A stretch of 64,000 nucleotides of DNA from Sphingomonas_D zeicaulis (GCF_050433225.1 NZ_JBNPXQ010000008.1:186001-250000); one strand, 5' to 3'. Shown: positions 45,925 to 53,495, counted from the first letter of the stretch. Translations and numbers: made by a program. Notes: a model not told the origin generated them from the letters alone.

Positions 45925-46233
45925 ATGGGCTGGAAGTTCGATCAAGCGCCGGATGTAGCCTGCATCACGTGTCGATCGGTAATTGATGGCCACCCCGTTC
46001 TGGTTGTGACGCATTATGAGGATGATCATTCCTGGGGGTTTCTGGCCGGCGCTGAAAATGATCCTGCGTTGGCGCGTATCGTGGCCATGTCGGAGGTCGT
46101 TGAGCGCCATCCCGACCTTGATGACATCGCCGACCTCCCTGCGGGCTGGTCGGCCATCCGCGTGGCTGTCGGCCAGCCTTGGTCGAAGCATAAGGACGTT
46201 TGGTATGTCGAAACCTGTGGAGTGCCCCCCTAG
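45925..46233 (+). CDS. Conserved small protein, weakly DUF2185/Imm33-like
   Basis: Soluble protein of 102 residues, no signal or membrane segment. The pattern HSWGFLAGAENDP followed by VERHPDLDDIADLPAGWSAI resembles small proteins of the DUF2185/immunity-33 type (GW-x-F-x-x-G then DP and LP-x-G), but the match is judged by eye and is weak. Two Cys (ACITCRS) lie near the N-terminus. Its stop codon ends 2 bp before the left end of the IS3 element, so the gene is not broken. No cognate toxin is visible. Confidence 0.5.
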   Translation: MGWKFDQAPDVACITCRSVIDGHPVLVVTHYEDDHSWGFLAGAENDPALARIVAMSEVVERHPDLDDIADLPAGWSAIRVAVGQPWSKHKDVWYVETCGVPP

Positions 46234-46276
46234 ATTGAGACAGAGAAATAAGGGACGGCCCTATGAGGAGGGCAGC

Positions 46277-46687
46277 ATGTCCAAGTTGGTTCGACGAAGA
46301 TTTGGTCGGGCGTTTAAGCTTGAGGTCGTTCGGCGGATGGCGGCGGGCGAGAGCGGTACGGCGTTGTCGCGAGAGTTGGGCGTCAAGCGCACGATTTTAT
46401 ACCGCTGGGGGGATGCGTTTCGTGATGGTGGGGAGGAAGCGCTTCGGGATGGCCCCGGCCGGCCGAAGCGGGCAGAGAAGGCGGCAATGGCGCTGGCGCG
46501 TGGTCCGGCGGCCCGTGCCCGCGATCTTGCGGAGGCGCGTCGCCAGATTGCGGAGTTGGAGCGTAAGGTCGGCGAGCAGCAGGTGGCGCTGGATTTTTTC
46601 AAGGGTGCCTTGCAGCGCATCGAGGCGTCACCCCCGCCGAGCGACGGCGCTGGCGTGACGGGGTCATCGCCCAGATCCAGGCGATGA
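46277..46687 (+). CDS. IS3-family transposase OrfA
   Basis: DNA-binding subunit of 136 residues. The N-terminal helix-turn-helix region (KLEVVRRMAAGESGTALSRE and LGVKRTILYRW) is followed by a Leu-zipper-like coiled coil (ARRQIAELERKVGEQQVALD). The start is the ATG after GAGGAGGG. Its stop overlaps the OrfB start as ATGA. Confidence 0.9.
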   Translation: MSKLVRRRFGRAFKLEVVRRMAAGESGTALSRELGVKRTILYRWGDAFRDGGEEALRDGPGRPKRAEKAAMALARGPAARARDLAEARRQIAELERKVGEQQVALDFFKGALQRIEASPPPSDGAGVTGSSPRSRR

Positions 46688-47577
46688 CGGGTCTGCAAGG
46701 CTCGGGATCAAGGCTTTCGGTGGAGCGGCTGTGCCGCCTGGCCGAGGTGAATCGTGCCGCCGTCTATCGACGATGGCAGGATCATGCTCCGAAGCAGGAA
46801 GAAACCGCGCTGCGCGACCAGCTTCAGCGGCTGTGCCTGGCGAACCGGCATTATGGCTATCGGCGGATCACGGCACTGCTCAAGCGCAACGGCTGGCACA
46901 TCAACCACAAGCGGGTGCAGCGGCTGATGCGGGAGGATAATCTGCTGTGCGTGAGGAAGCCGGTCTTCCGGCCAGCGACGACGGACTCGCGCCACAGCTG
47001 GCGGATATGGCCCAATCTGGCCCGCCATCTCGATCCGAGCGAGGTCAACCAGTTGTGGATTGCAGACATCACCTATGTCCGCCTAGCCGAGGCATTCGTC
47101 TATCTGGCGGTCATCCTCGATGCGTTCAGCCGCAAGGTGGTCGGTTGGGCGATGGCGGATCATCTGCGCGCCGAACTGGCGCTCGATGCGCTGACGATGG
47201 CATTGGAGCGACGCCCCGTCACGCCGGGCGCCTTGGTCCACCACTCGGATCGCGGCATCCAATATGCCTGCGGCGATTACATCGCCCGGCTGGAGGCCGC
47301 CGGCATTCTGCCGAGCATGAGCCGGGTTGGATGCCCCTATGACAATGCGATGGCCGAGAGCTTCATGAAGACGCTCAAGCAGGAGGAGGTGAACGGCGCC
47401 GACTATCGCGACCTCGCCGATGCAACAGAATGCATCGGCTCATTCCTCGAGCAGATCTACAATCGCCAGCGTCTACACTCCGCCTTGGCCTACAGATCTC
47501 CCGATGAGTATGAACTTATTTCGACAAGGGCTGCTGCGCAGCAGCCCTTGGCCGTGACGGAAAACCGCTGTCCCTAA
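46684..47577 (+). CDS. IS3-family transposase OrfB (DDE catalytic subunit)
   Basis: Catalytic subunit of 297 residues. The DDE triad is in WIADITYVRLAEAFVYLAVI, VHHSDRGIQYA and YDNAMAESFMKTLKQEE. An HTH_21 region (YGYRRITALLKRNG) precedes it. All three acidic residues are present and the frame is intact, so it should be functional. Its ATG overlaps the OrfA stop; IS3 elements usually join the frames by -1 frameshift, so coupling or re-initiation is the alternative. Confidence 0.93.
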   Translation: MTGLQGSGSRLSVERLCRLAEVNRAAVYRRWQDHAPKQEETALRDQLQRLCLANRHYGYRRITALLKRNGWHINHKRVQRLMREDNLLCVRKPVFRPATTDSRHSWRIWPNLARHLDPSEVNQLWIADITYVRLAEAFVYLAVILDAFSRKVVGWAMADHLRAELALDALTMALERRPVTPGALVHHSDRGIQYACGDYIARLEAAGILPSMSRVGCPYDNAMAESFMKTLKQEEVNGADYRDLADATECIGSFLEQIYNRQRLHSALAYRSPDEYELISTRAAAQQPLAVTENRCP

Positions 47578-47626
47578 TTGCACTGTCTCAGCGATGGGGT
47601 GCAGTCCACCTGAAATTTTGGAGCGA

Positions 47627-47652
47627 ATTTCGGGGACACAATACTAAATAGA
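47627..47652 (-). repeat. RAYT-associated box, middle copy (inverted)
   Basis: ATTTCGGGGACACAATACTA, continuing AATAGA, 32 bp before the RAYT start codon. It is an inverted copy of the left box and of the box at the RAYT stop codon. Similar GGGACA...TACT boxes are familiar upstream of RAYT genes in other proteobacteria. Confidence 0.75.
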
Positions 47653-47683
47653 CGCCCTCCGCGCGCTCTGCTATCCTCCCTCC

Positions 47684-48364
47684 GTGGCCAGACTCGCCCG
47701 CATCGTCATCCCCGGCGTCGCGCATCATGTCACCCAGCGCGGTAATCGGCGGCTGCCCATCTTCTTTTCGGACGATGACCGCGCCGCCTATCTGGCGCTG
47801 GTCGCGCAGGGCATTGCCGCGGCCGGCGTGCGCTGCCTCGCCTGGTGCCTGATGGACAATCATGTCCATCTCGTGCTGGTGCCGGAGGATGAGGATGGAT
47901 TGCGCGCGGCACTGGGCGAGGCGCATCGCCGCTACACCAGCCATGTGAATGCGCGCGAGGGGTGGAGGGGCTATCTGTTCCAGGGCCGCTTCGCGAGCTA
48001 TCCGATGGACGACGCCCACCTCATCGCCGCGATCCGCTATGTCGAGAACAACCCCGTCGCCGCCGGACTGGTGGCGGAGGCGGGCGACTGGCGCTGGTCG
48101 AGCGCGCGGGCGCATGTCGCGGGCCGGCGCGTCGCGGACGATCCGTTGACCGATGTCGCCGCCCTCGGCCGCCATGTGCGCAACTGGCGCGCCTATCTGG
48201 CCCGCGGCATCGAAGCCGCGGACGAGGCCGACACCGCGGAAGCGATCGAAGCTCGCCTCCGCACCGGCCGCCCGCTCGGCGATGCCGCGTGGCTCGCCGA
48301 CATGGAGACGCAGACCGGCCGCGACCTCGCGCCGCGCAAGCGCGGGCCGAAGCCGAAGGCGTAG
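47684..48364 (+). CDS. REP-associated tyrosine transposase (RAYT)
   Basis: Y1_Tnp/IS200-like single-strand nuclease, 226 residues, start GTG. The HUH-type motif is His60-Val-His62 in LMDNHVHLVLVP. The catalytic Tyr119 lies in the RAYT signature AIRYVENNPVAAGLV. WRWSSARAHVAG is the usual following block, and the tail RKRGPKPKA is basic. RAYTs cut and join REP palindromes and are usually single-copy, domesticated genes. Inverted boxes flank the gene, and REP-like hairpins occur downstream and across the window. Confidence 0.93.
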   Translation: MARLARIVIPGVAHHVTQRGNRRLPIFFSDDDRAAYLALVAQGIAAAGVRCLAWCLMDNHVHLVLVPEDEDGLRAALGEAHRRYTSHVNAREGWRGYLFQGRFASYPMDDAHLIAAIRYVENNPVAAGLVAEAGDWRWSSARAHVAGRRVADDPLTDVAALGRHVRNWRAYLARGIEAADEADTAEAIEARLRTGRPLGDAAWLADMETQTGRDLAPRKRGPKPKA

Positions 48365-48470
48365 AGTCTAGTATCGTGTCACCGAAACTCTCCGAACCTG
48401 TCGAGCGAAGCCGAGACGGTCGGCATTTGCACCGACCTGCGGTCAACTCGGCCTTGCTCGGGACGAACGG
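48362..48470. repeat. RAYT-associated box (right copy) and diverged REP-like unit E
   Basis: TAGAGTCTAGTATCGTGTCA starts in the RAYT stop codon and has the same orientation as the left box. From about 48392 a diverged REP-like unit follows: CCTGTCGAGCGAAGCCGAG on one side and CTCGGCCTTGCTCGGGACG with CGAACGG on the other. Confidence 0.65.
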
Positions 48471-48501
48471 ACGGTTCATTTTCAAGCGGCCTCCGCTCCG
48501 C

Positions 48502-48711
48502 TCATCGCAGCAGTTCGGTCACCAGCGACGGCCTTTTCGCGATCATGGCGAGCAGCACCTGCGCGGGGCCGGTCGGTTGCCGGCGGCCATGTTCCCAGTT
48601 GAGCAGCGTTCCCTTGGCGACGCCGATGCTGCGTGCGAACGCGCTCTGCGACAGGCCCGTGCTGGCGCGAATCGCGGCGACGTCGAGAACCCGCACTTCA
48701 TAGGCGCTCAT
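48502..48711 (-). CDS. XRE-family antitoxin (HigA/NadS-like)
   Basis: Small DNA-binding protein of 69 residues. The HTH_3 domain is clear: LDVAAIRASTGLSQSAFARS followed by IGVAKGTLLNWEHGRRQPTG. It is second in a toxin-first operon, overlapping the toxin frame as ATGA, which is the order of higBA and nadS systems. It is intact although the toxin is frameshifted, so it may now be a solo regulator. Confidence 0.88.
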   Translation of the reverse strand: MSAYEVRVLDVAAIRASTGLSQSAFARSIGVAKGTLLNWEHGRRQPTGPAQVLLAMIAKRPSLVTELLR

Positions 48712-49048
48712 TCTCGGTCTCCATAGGCTGCGACCAGCATCTTGGCCAAGGCGACGGCGGCCGCTTGTTCGGCCCTGCTCAGATTATCCTTCTCGTTCTT
48801 CGCGAACACCGTGAGGAGGTAGATCGGCATGTGGATGCCGCCGAACACATAGATCGTCCGTAACCACCGCTCTTGCCGCCGCCTTCGCGTGGGATGCGGA
48901 CCTTGCGTAATCCACCGCCCAGCGCGACGCCCGCCTCGGGATTGGCGGCGATATAATTCACCAGCGCCGACTGTTCCTCATCGGTCATGATCTCCTTCGC
49001 ACGTCGCAGAAACTCGGGGAGTTCGACGACCGTCTGCAGGGTGATCAT
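48708..49048 (-). pseudogene. RelE/HigB-like toxin with a one-base frameshift
   Basis: The reading frame begins LPEFLRRAKEIMTDEEQSAL and continues to PREGGGKSGGY, then shifts. One base is missing at about 48859/48860. In the next frame the sequence resumes as a normal RelE-like C-terminal half, IYVFGGIHMPIYLLTVFAKN then EKDNLSRAEQAAAVALAKML, and stops overlapping the antitoxin start. With the base restored the protein would be 113 residues, right for this family. It is either an inactivated toxin or a sequencing error. Confidence 0.85.
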
Positions 49049-49065
49049 CGGGATCAGATTTGTGC

Positions 49066-49092
49066 CATTGGCGTATGTGTCATTAGCGCATG
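49066..49092 (-). promoter_or_regulatory. Direct-repeat operator candidate of the toxin-antitoxin pair
   Basis: CATTGGCGTATG (49066-49077) and CATTAGCGCATG (49081-49092) are direct repeats with 10 of 12 bases alike, 15 bp apart, 18-44 bp upstream of the toxin start. This is a plausible autoregulatory site for the XRE antitoxin. Confidence 0.5.
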
Positions 49093-49140
49093 AACCTCAC
49101 GGACATAATGCAAATTAGGCAGGTTCCGCAGTCGTCCCCA

Positions 49141-49187
49141 CCGCCGTCGCGGCTTGGCTCGACGGGCCCCTCGACTGCGCTCGGGGT
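49141..49187. repeat. REP-like unit F
   Basis: CGGCTTGGCTCGACGGGCC followed by CCTCGACTGCGCTCGGGGT, the half-element seen in copies A-C. Apart from this unit, the operator candidate and a possible small frame at 49286, the 418 bp between the toxin and TPR genes show nothing. Confidence 0.65.
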
Positions 49188-49285
49188 GTACTGCGGGTGG
49201 GCGGGGTCCGTTGGACTGCGGTCCGCCGTTGGGGCTGGCTAAGTAGATTCCGCAATGGCACGTCGGTCCCGCCGCGGGCTATTCT

Positions 49286-49426
49286 TTGGCCAGCAAGGAC
49301 GACGCGCATCTGACTTCACCGCGCAAGACGATCGCCGACAACAAGGATGTAGCCCTCGTGACTATCCTGACGGTGGGGCTGATCACGCTGATCCGCTTGA
49401 TGATCCTGTCGAAGCTGGCGGATTGA
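49286..49426 (+). CDS. Possible small single-helix membrane protein
   Basis: A 46-codon frame from a TTG. It has a charged N-terminal half (ASKDDAHLTSPRKTIADNKD) and one clean membrane helix (VALVTILTVGLITLIRLMIL). No good ribosome-binding site is visible. The codon pattern looks protein-like but the call is tentative. Confidence 0.3.
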   Translation: MASKDDAHLTSPRKTIADNKDVALVTILTVGLITLIRLMILSKLAD

Positions 49427-49466
49427 GTTCAGCCGCTGCTCGCGGCGAAGTGGGCAGCGTTTCCCC

Positions 49467-50396
49467 TCAGAAATCCGGCTTCAGCCTCACCCGCTGGACT
49501 TCCTTCTGGATCATCCGGCTGACGATCACGCTCGCCGAGATCATGTAGATCACGAACCCAAGATAGAGCACCGTCAGCACCGTCTCGGTTTCCGGCGGCA
49601 GGCCGAAATCGTTGGCCGCGAGCACCGCCCAGCGGAACACCACCCACAGCCCGACGACGAGGAAGATCGCGCGCGCCTGGCCCAGCTTCACGAGGAAGCG
49701 GTTCCAGCGCCACCACAGGCCGCCCACCGGATTGCCCTTCATCTTGGTGGAGGCGAGCAGCGACAGCGCGTCGAGATCGTTGGGCGCCTGCGAGAGCGCG
49801 GCGAGGGCGAGGCGCAGCGCCTCGGCGGTGTCGCCGCGGGCGAGCTGGACGTGGCCGATCAGCACCAGCCCTTCGCTGTGATGCGGGGTGAGGCTGAGGA
49901 TCCGGCGCGCGGCATCCTCGACGATCTCGATGCGGCCCTGTTCCAGCGCTGCATAGCCCATCTCGGCGAGTATGTCGGGCGAGTTGGGGGCGAGCGTCAG
50001 CGCCTGATCGAGGCTGGTCGCGGCCTCGGCGCGGCGGCCGGCGATGCGCAGCAATTTGGCGCGCACCAAATGGCCATAGGCCTCCTGCGGATCGAGGTCG
50101 ATCGCATGGTCGGTCGCCGCCAGCGCCGCCTTGTTGCGCTGTTCGAGCAGCAGCACATGCGCCAGTTCGAGATGCGTCGCGTTCCAGGTCGGCGCATGTT
50201 CGATCGCGCGCTCCGCCTCGTAACGCGCGCCCGCCAGCCGATTGCCGATGCGCAGCGCGCGCGCCAGCAGCAGATGCGGATAGGCCTGGTCGGGCGCGAT
50301 GGTCAGCGCGTCGCGCAGCGGCTCGATCGCGGCGTGGCTGTTGCCCGCGCGCATCAGCATCTCGGCGCGGTCCATCGCCATCTGATAGGGATCCAT
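49467..50396 (-). CDS. Membrane-anchored TPR protein
   Basis: Protein of 309 residues. About six tetratricopeptide repeats occupy residues 1-215 (for example SHAAIEPLRDALTIAPDQAY and NKAALAATDHAIDLDPQEAY). Two C-terminal membrane helices follow (IFLVVGLWVVFRWAVLAA and VLTVLYLGFVIYMISASVIV), placing the TPR domain in the cytoplasm. It is the last of four minus-strand genes with the Hsp70-like and AAA+ ATPases, 2 bp after the preceding gene. It probably docks client or chaperone at the membrane. Confidence 0.85.
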   Translation of the reverse strand: MDPYQMAMDRAEMLMRAGNSHAAIEPLRDALTIAPDQAYPHLLLARALRIGNRLAGARYEAERAIEHAPTWNATHLELAHVLLLEQRNKAALAATDHAIDLDPQEAYGHLVRAKLLRIAGRRAEAATSLDQALTLAPNSPDILAEMGYAALEQGRIEIVEDAARRILSLTPHHSEGLVLIGHVQLARGDTAEALRLALAALSQAPNDLDALSLLASTKMKGNPVGGLWWRWNRFLVKLGQARAIFLVVGLWVVFRWAVLAANDFGLPPETETVLTVLYLGFVIYMISASVIVSRMIQKEVQRVRLKPDF

Positions 50397-50398
50397 GC

Positions 50399-50776
50399 TC
50401 AGCGCTGCCGCAGATATTGGCGCAGCGCCGCCGTCCGCTCCTGCGAGACGAAGGCGGTGGCGATGAACATCAGCCCCACGCCGATCGCCAGCACGAACAG
50501 ATAGCGTGCCGCGCTGTCACTGATCAGCCCGTAATGCGCCGAGAAGCCGAGCAAGATCTGGCTGGCGAAGAAGATCAGGATCGGGATCAGCGCGAAGGCG
50601 ATCTCGCGGTTGCGGTGCGGGCCGTTGAGCGCCACCGCGTTGACCGCGACGAGCAGCAGCCCCCAGGGCAGGAAATATTGCCCGACGAGGAACACCAGCA
50701 GCGGCGGCAGCGCGATCTTCTGGAGAAAGCTCGGCCGCGGCTCGTCGACCAGCCGATAACGCAGCGCATCGCTCAC
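50399..50776 (-). CDS. Small polytopic membrane protein in the Hsp70/AAA+ locus
   Basis: Protein of 125 residues with about four membrane helices (LPPLLVFLVGQYFLPWGLLL, then VAVNAVALNG, IAFALIPILIFFASQILLG and LFVLAIGVGLMFIATAFV). The start is a GTG overlapping the AAA+ stop as GTGA. No family recognised. The tight coupling suggests a membrane partner of the ATPase. Confidence 0.75.
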   Translation of the reverse strand: MSDALRYRLVDEPRPSFLQKIALPPLLVFLVGQYFLPWGLLLVAVNAVALNGPHRNREIAFALIPILIFFASQILLGFSAHYGLISDSAARYLFVLAIGVGLMFIATAFVSQERTAALRQYLRQR

Positions 50777-52131
50777 AGTCCGTGCGCCTTGATGAAGGCG
50801 GCGACATCGTCATACTGGCCGCCCGCATTGGAATATTTGGCATAGTTGCGCGCGGTGGTCAGCCATTCGAGCGTGGTCGGTTTCACCTCGCCCAGCGCTT
50901 CCGCCAGATGGCGCTGCCCCACCGGGCTTTCCGCGCCGGAGGCGAGCGCCTCCTCGATCGCGAGGTCGACCGCGGTGTTGACCAGATTCTCGATGTCGGC
51001 ACCCGAAAAGCCGGTGGTTTTCGCGGCGATCGCGGCGACATCGACATCGCCCGCCAGCGGCCGCCCTTCGAGCTGCAGCTTGAGGATCTCGGCGCGCGCG
51101 ACGCGATCGGGCGGCGGCACGAACTGTACGCGATCGAAGCGGCCGGGGCGGCGGAACGCAGAATCGACGCCCCACGGCATGTTGGTCGCGGCGAGGATCA
51201 GCACGCCTTCATTGTTGTGCGCGAACCCGTCCATCTCGGCGAGGAAGGTGGAGACGAGGCTGACATGGCTCTGATGGCCGTGGCCGGTGCGGGTGCCGGC
51301 CAGCGCCTCCAGCTCGTCGAAGAACAAAACGGTTGGCGTATCCCGCCTGGCATCGGCGAAGATCGCCGCCAGCTTGCGCTCGGCCTCGCCGATATATTTG
51401 TCGATCACGTCGACCACCGGCACATTGACGAAGCGCGCCTCGCATTCGCCTGCCGTCGCGCGTGCGAGCAATGTCTTGCCGCAGCCCGGCGGGCCGAACA
51501 GCAGCACGCCGCCGCCGGCCTTGCGGCGATATTTGGCGAACAAAGACGGCTTTTTGAACGGAGTGATGATGCGCCGCGCGATCTGCTTCTTCACATCCTC
51601 GAGCCCGCCGACATCGGCGAAGCGCACCTGATTGTCCGCCTCGGCGAACAGCGCGCGGGCGGCGGCGGCCTCCTCCCGGTCGCTGCGCTCGGCACCGCGC
51701 AGTCCACGCGCGGCGTGGACGAAGCCGATCACGTTGGAGGCCGCCTCGGGCGCGGCGGCGGCGCGGGCCTCGTCCAGCCGGGCGTCGATCTTGGGATCCT
51801 CCAGCACCGGATCGGCGGCGACCGCAGCGCGATACTCGGTCTCCGCCTCCGCCAGCCGGCCGGCGACGAGCAGCGCATCGATGCGCAGAGCGAGCAGGCT
51901 CCGCTCCTCGCCCGCGAGCGTGACGGCATCGAGCGCGTCGCCGAGATCGAGCGCGATCCGCGCGAGGCGTTCCCGCAGCGGCAGGTCGAGATCGGTGCCG
52001 AGGCCTGCGGCGATCACCGCGCGCCGGTCTGCATCGCTCGCTGCGAGATCGAGCGCGGAGCCGAGCAGACGGGTGTCGGCGGAGGCCGTGAAGGCGGCCA
52101 GCAGGGCGTGGATGGCAGGGTTGGTCGACAA
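50773..52131 (-). CDS. AAA+ ATPase with N-terminal helical-repeat domain
   Basis: Protein of 452 residues from a TTG start. Residues 1-165 are helical, TPR/MIT-like (RLAEAETEYRAAVAADPVLE). One AAA module follows: Walker A GPPGCGKT (213-220), Walker B VLFFDELEAL (268-277), second region of homology FRRPGRFDR, and a Vps4/FtsH-like lid (TTGFSGADIENLVNTAVDLA). There is no protease or second ATPase domain. The family resembles Vps4/spastin or p97-type unfoldases. It follows the Hsp70-like gene by 65 bp and is coupled to two membrane-protein genes. Confidence 0.88.
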   Translation of the reverse strand: MSTNPAIHALLAAFTASADTRLLGSALDLAASDADRRAVIAAGLGTDLDLPLRERLARIALDLGDALDAVTLAGEERSLLALRIDALLVAGRLAEAETEYRAAVAADPVLEDPKIDARLDEARAAAAPEAASNVIGFVHAARGLRGAERSDREEAAAARALFAEADNQVRFADVGGLEDVKKQIARRIITPFKKPSLFAKYRRKAGGGVLLFGPPGCGKTLLARATAGECEARFVNVPVVDVIDKYIGEAERKLAAIFADARRDTPTVLFFDELEALAGTRTGHGHQSHVSLVSTFLAEMDGFAHNNEGVLILAATNMPWGVDSAFRRPGRFDRVQFVPPPDRVARAEILKLQLEGRPLAGDVDVAAIAAKTTGFSGADIENLVNTAVDLAIEEALASGAESPVGQRHLAEALGEVKPTTLEWLTTARNYAKYSNAGGQYDDVAAFIKAHGL

Positions 52132-52196
52132 GATTCTGCTCCTAACCCTGCCTACATAGCGGGGGGAGCGGGGTGGGCAACGGGGGAGGGGCAAGG

Positions 52197-53495
52197 CTAA
52201 GCCGCCCACGCCGCCACATCCGGCTCCTGCCCGATCAGCGCCAGGCCATGCGCGATCGAGGTCAGCTCGCCGCCGGTCGCGATGCGGTCATCGCCGAAGC
52301 GCGTTTGGAAGATCCGCCGGATCGCCGGGATCAGCGAGGAGCCGCCGGTCAGGAAGACGCGGTCGATCTCGCCGGGCGCCACGCCCGCACGGGTCAGCGC
52401 CGCGTCCACCGTCGCCTCGATGCGCGCGAGATCCTCGGCGATCCAGCCTTCGAAATCGGCGCGGGTCACGTCGGCGGCGATGTCCAGCCCGCCGCCGGCG
52501 AAGCGGAATTCGGCATGGGTGTCGCTGGAAAGCGCGCGCTTGGTGGCGCCCACCGCGTCGTAGAGCGCATAGCCGAGCTCATTCTCGATCACCGCGATCA
52601 TCCGCCCGATCGCGTCGCTGTCGGTGGCGGTGCGCTGCAGCCGGCCGAGCGCGTCCAGCGTATTACGGTTGCGCATCAGCGCCAAGCGCGACCAGTCGGC
52701 GAAGTCGGTGAACCAGCCGCGCGGGATTTCCAGCAGCTTGTCGAACGATCGATAGGTGCCGCCCTTGCCGAGCAAGGGCAGCACCAGCCGGTCGACGATG
52801 CGATAGTCGAACCGGTCGCCGGCGATGCCGATGCCGGCCGATCCCAGCGGCTCGCAGCGACGCGCGGCGCCGGGGGCAGCGATGCGCACCACCGAAAAGT
52901 CGCTGGTGCCGCCGCCGAAATCGGCGACGAGGATGGTGGCTGGCTCGGTTAGGCGTGAGGCATAGCTGAACGCGGCGCCCAGCGGTTCGAACACATAATG
53001 GATCTCGGTGCCGAACCGCTCGAACATCAGGTCGTAGCGCTGGCGGGCGAGCGCCGCGTCGGGCCGCGCGCCGACATATTCCACCGGCCGCCCGACCACG
53101 ATCCGCCCCGGCCGCGCATCGAGTGCGCCGCTGGCATGCGCGACCAACCGATCGAGGAACATGCGGCCGAGTTCCTCGAAGCGGAAGCGTTTCTCGAACA
53201 CGGTGGCATGTTCGAACGCCGTGCTGGCGGCCACCGACTTGAACGACTGGATGAAACGGCTGTCGGCGGGAAATTCGAGATATTCGGCGATCGCCCACGG
53301 CCCCGCCTCATGCGCGAGCCCGCCGCGCGGGCCGTCATCATGCCAGAAGCACAAGGCCGAACGGAACACCGCGCCGGCAGCAAGCTCGCCCTTGAGTTCG
53401 ACAAGGCGCGACTGGCCGTCCGCCCCCGCGATCGCGGCGACGCTGTTGGTCGTGCCGAAGTCGAGCCCCAGGGCAGGGGTTGGGGCGCTGGGCAT
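52197..53495 (-). CDS. Hsp70-family protein (YegD-like)
   Basis: Protein of 432 residues consisting essentially of the Hsp70 ATPase domain. Phosphate-1 is LGLDFGTTNSVAAIAG, phosphate-2 ILVADFGGGTSDFSVV and the adenosine motif VFLTGGSSLIPAIRRIF. The length matches E. coli YegD (450), which lacks the canonical substrate-binding lid. It leads a minus-strand locus with an AAA+ ATPase and two membrane proteins, which suggests a dedicated membrane-associated chaperone machine. It is divergent from argS. Confidence 0.92.
   Translation of the reverse strand: MPSAPTPALGLDFGTTNSVAAIAGADGQSRLVELKGELAAGAVFRSALCFWHDDGPRGGLAHEAGPWAIAEYLEFPADSRFIQSFKSVAASTAFEHATVFEKRFRFEELGRMFLDRLVAHASGALDARPGRIVVGRPVEYVGARPDAALARQRYDLMFERFGTEIHYVFEPLGAAFSYASRLTEPATILVADFGGGTSDFSVVRIAAPGAARRCEPLGSAGIGIAGDRFDYRIVDRLVLPLLGKGGTYRSFDKLLEIPRGWFTDFADWSRLALMRNRNTLDALGRLQRTATDSDAIGRMIAVIENELGYALYDAVGATKRALSSDTHAEFRFAGGGLDIAADVTRADFEGWIAEDLARIEATVDAALTRAGVAPGEIDRVFLTGGSSLIPAIRRIFQTRFGDDRIATGGELTSIAHGLALIGQEPDVAAWAA

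Larger units (their letters stand above)
46236..47590 (+). mobile_element. IS3-family insertion sequence, complete
   Basis: A 1355-bp element with imperfect terminal inverted repeats of about 23 bp: the left end TGAGACAGAGAAATAAGGGA and the right end, read inward, TGAGACAGTGCAATTAGGGA. It encodes two overlapping transposase frames. No target-site duplication is visible next to the ends (GAT on the left, GCG on the right). Confidence 0.9.

Noticed and set aside
46228..47600. Target-site duplication of the IS3 element
   Set aside because: Three to five bases next to each end do not match on the boundaries set by the inverted repeats.
49255..49548. 97-codon plus-strand frame before the TPR gene
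   Set aside because: Composition is shadow-like and it runs into the end of the TPR gene; a different frame in the same place gives the more protein-like membrane segment.
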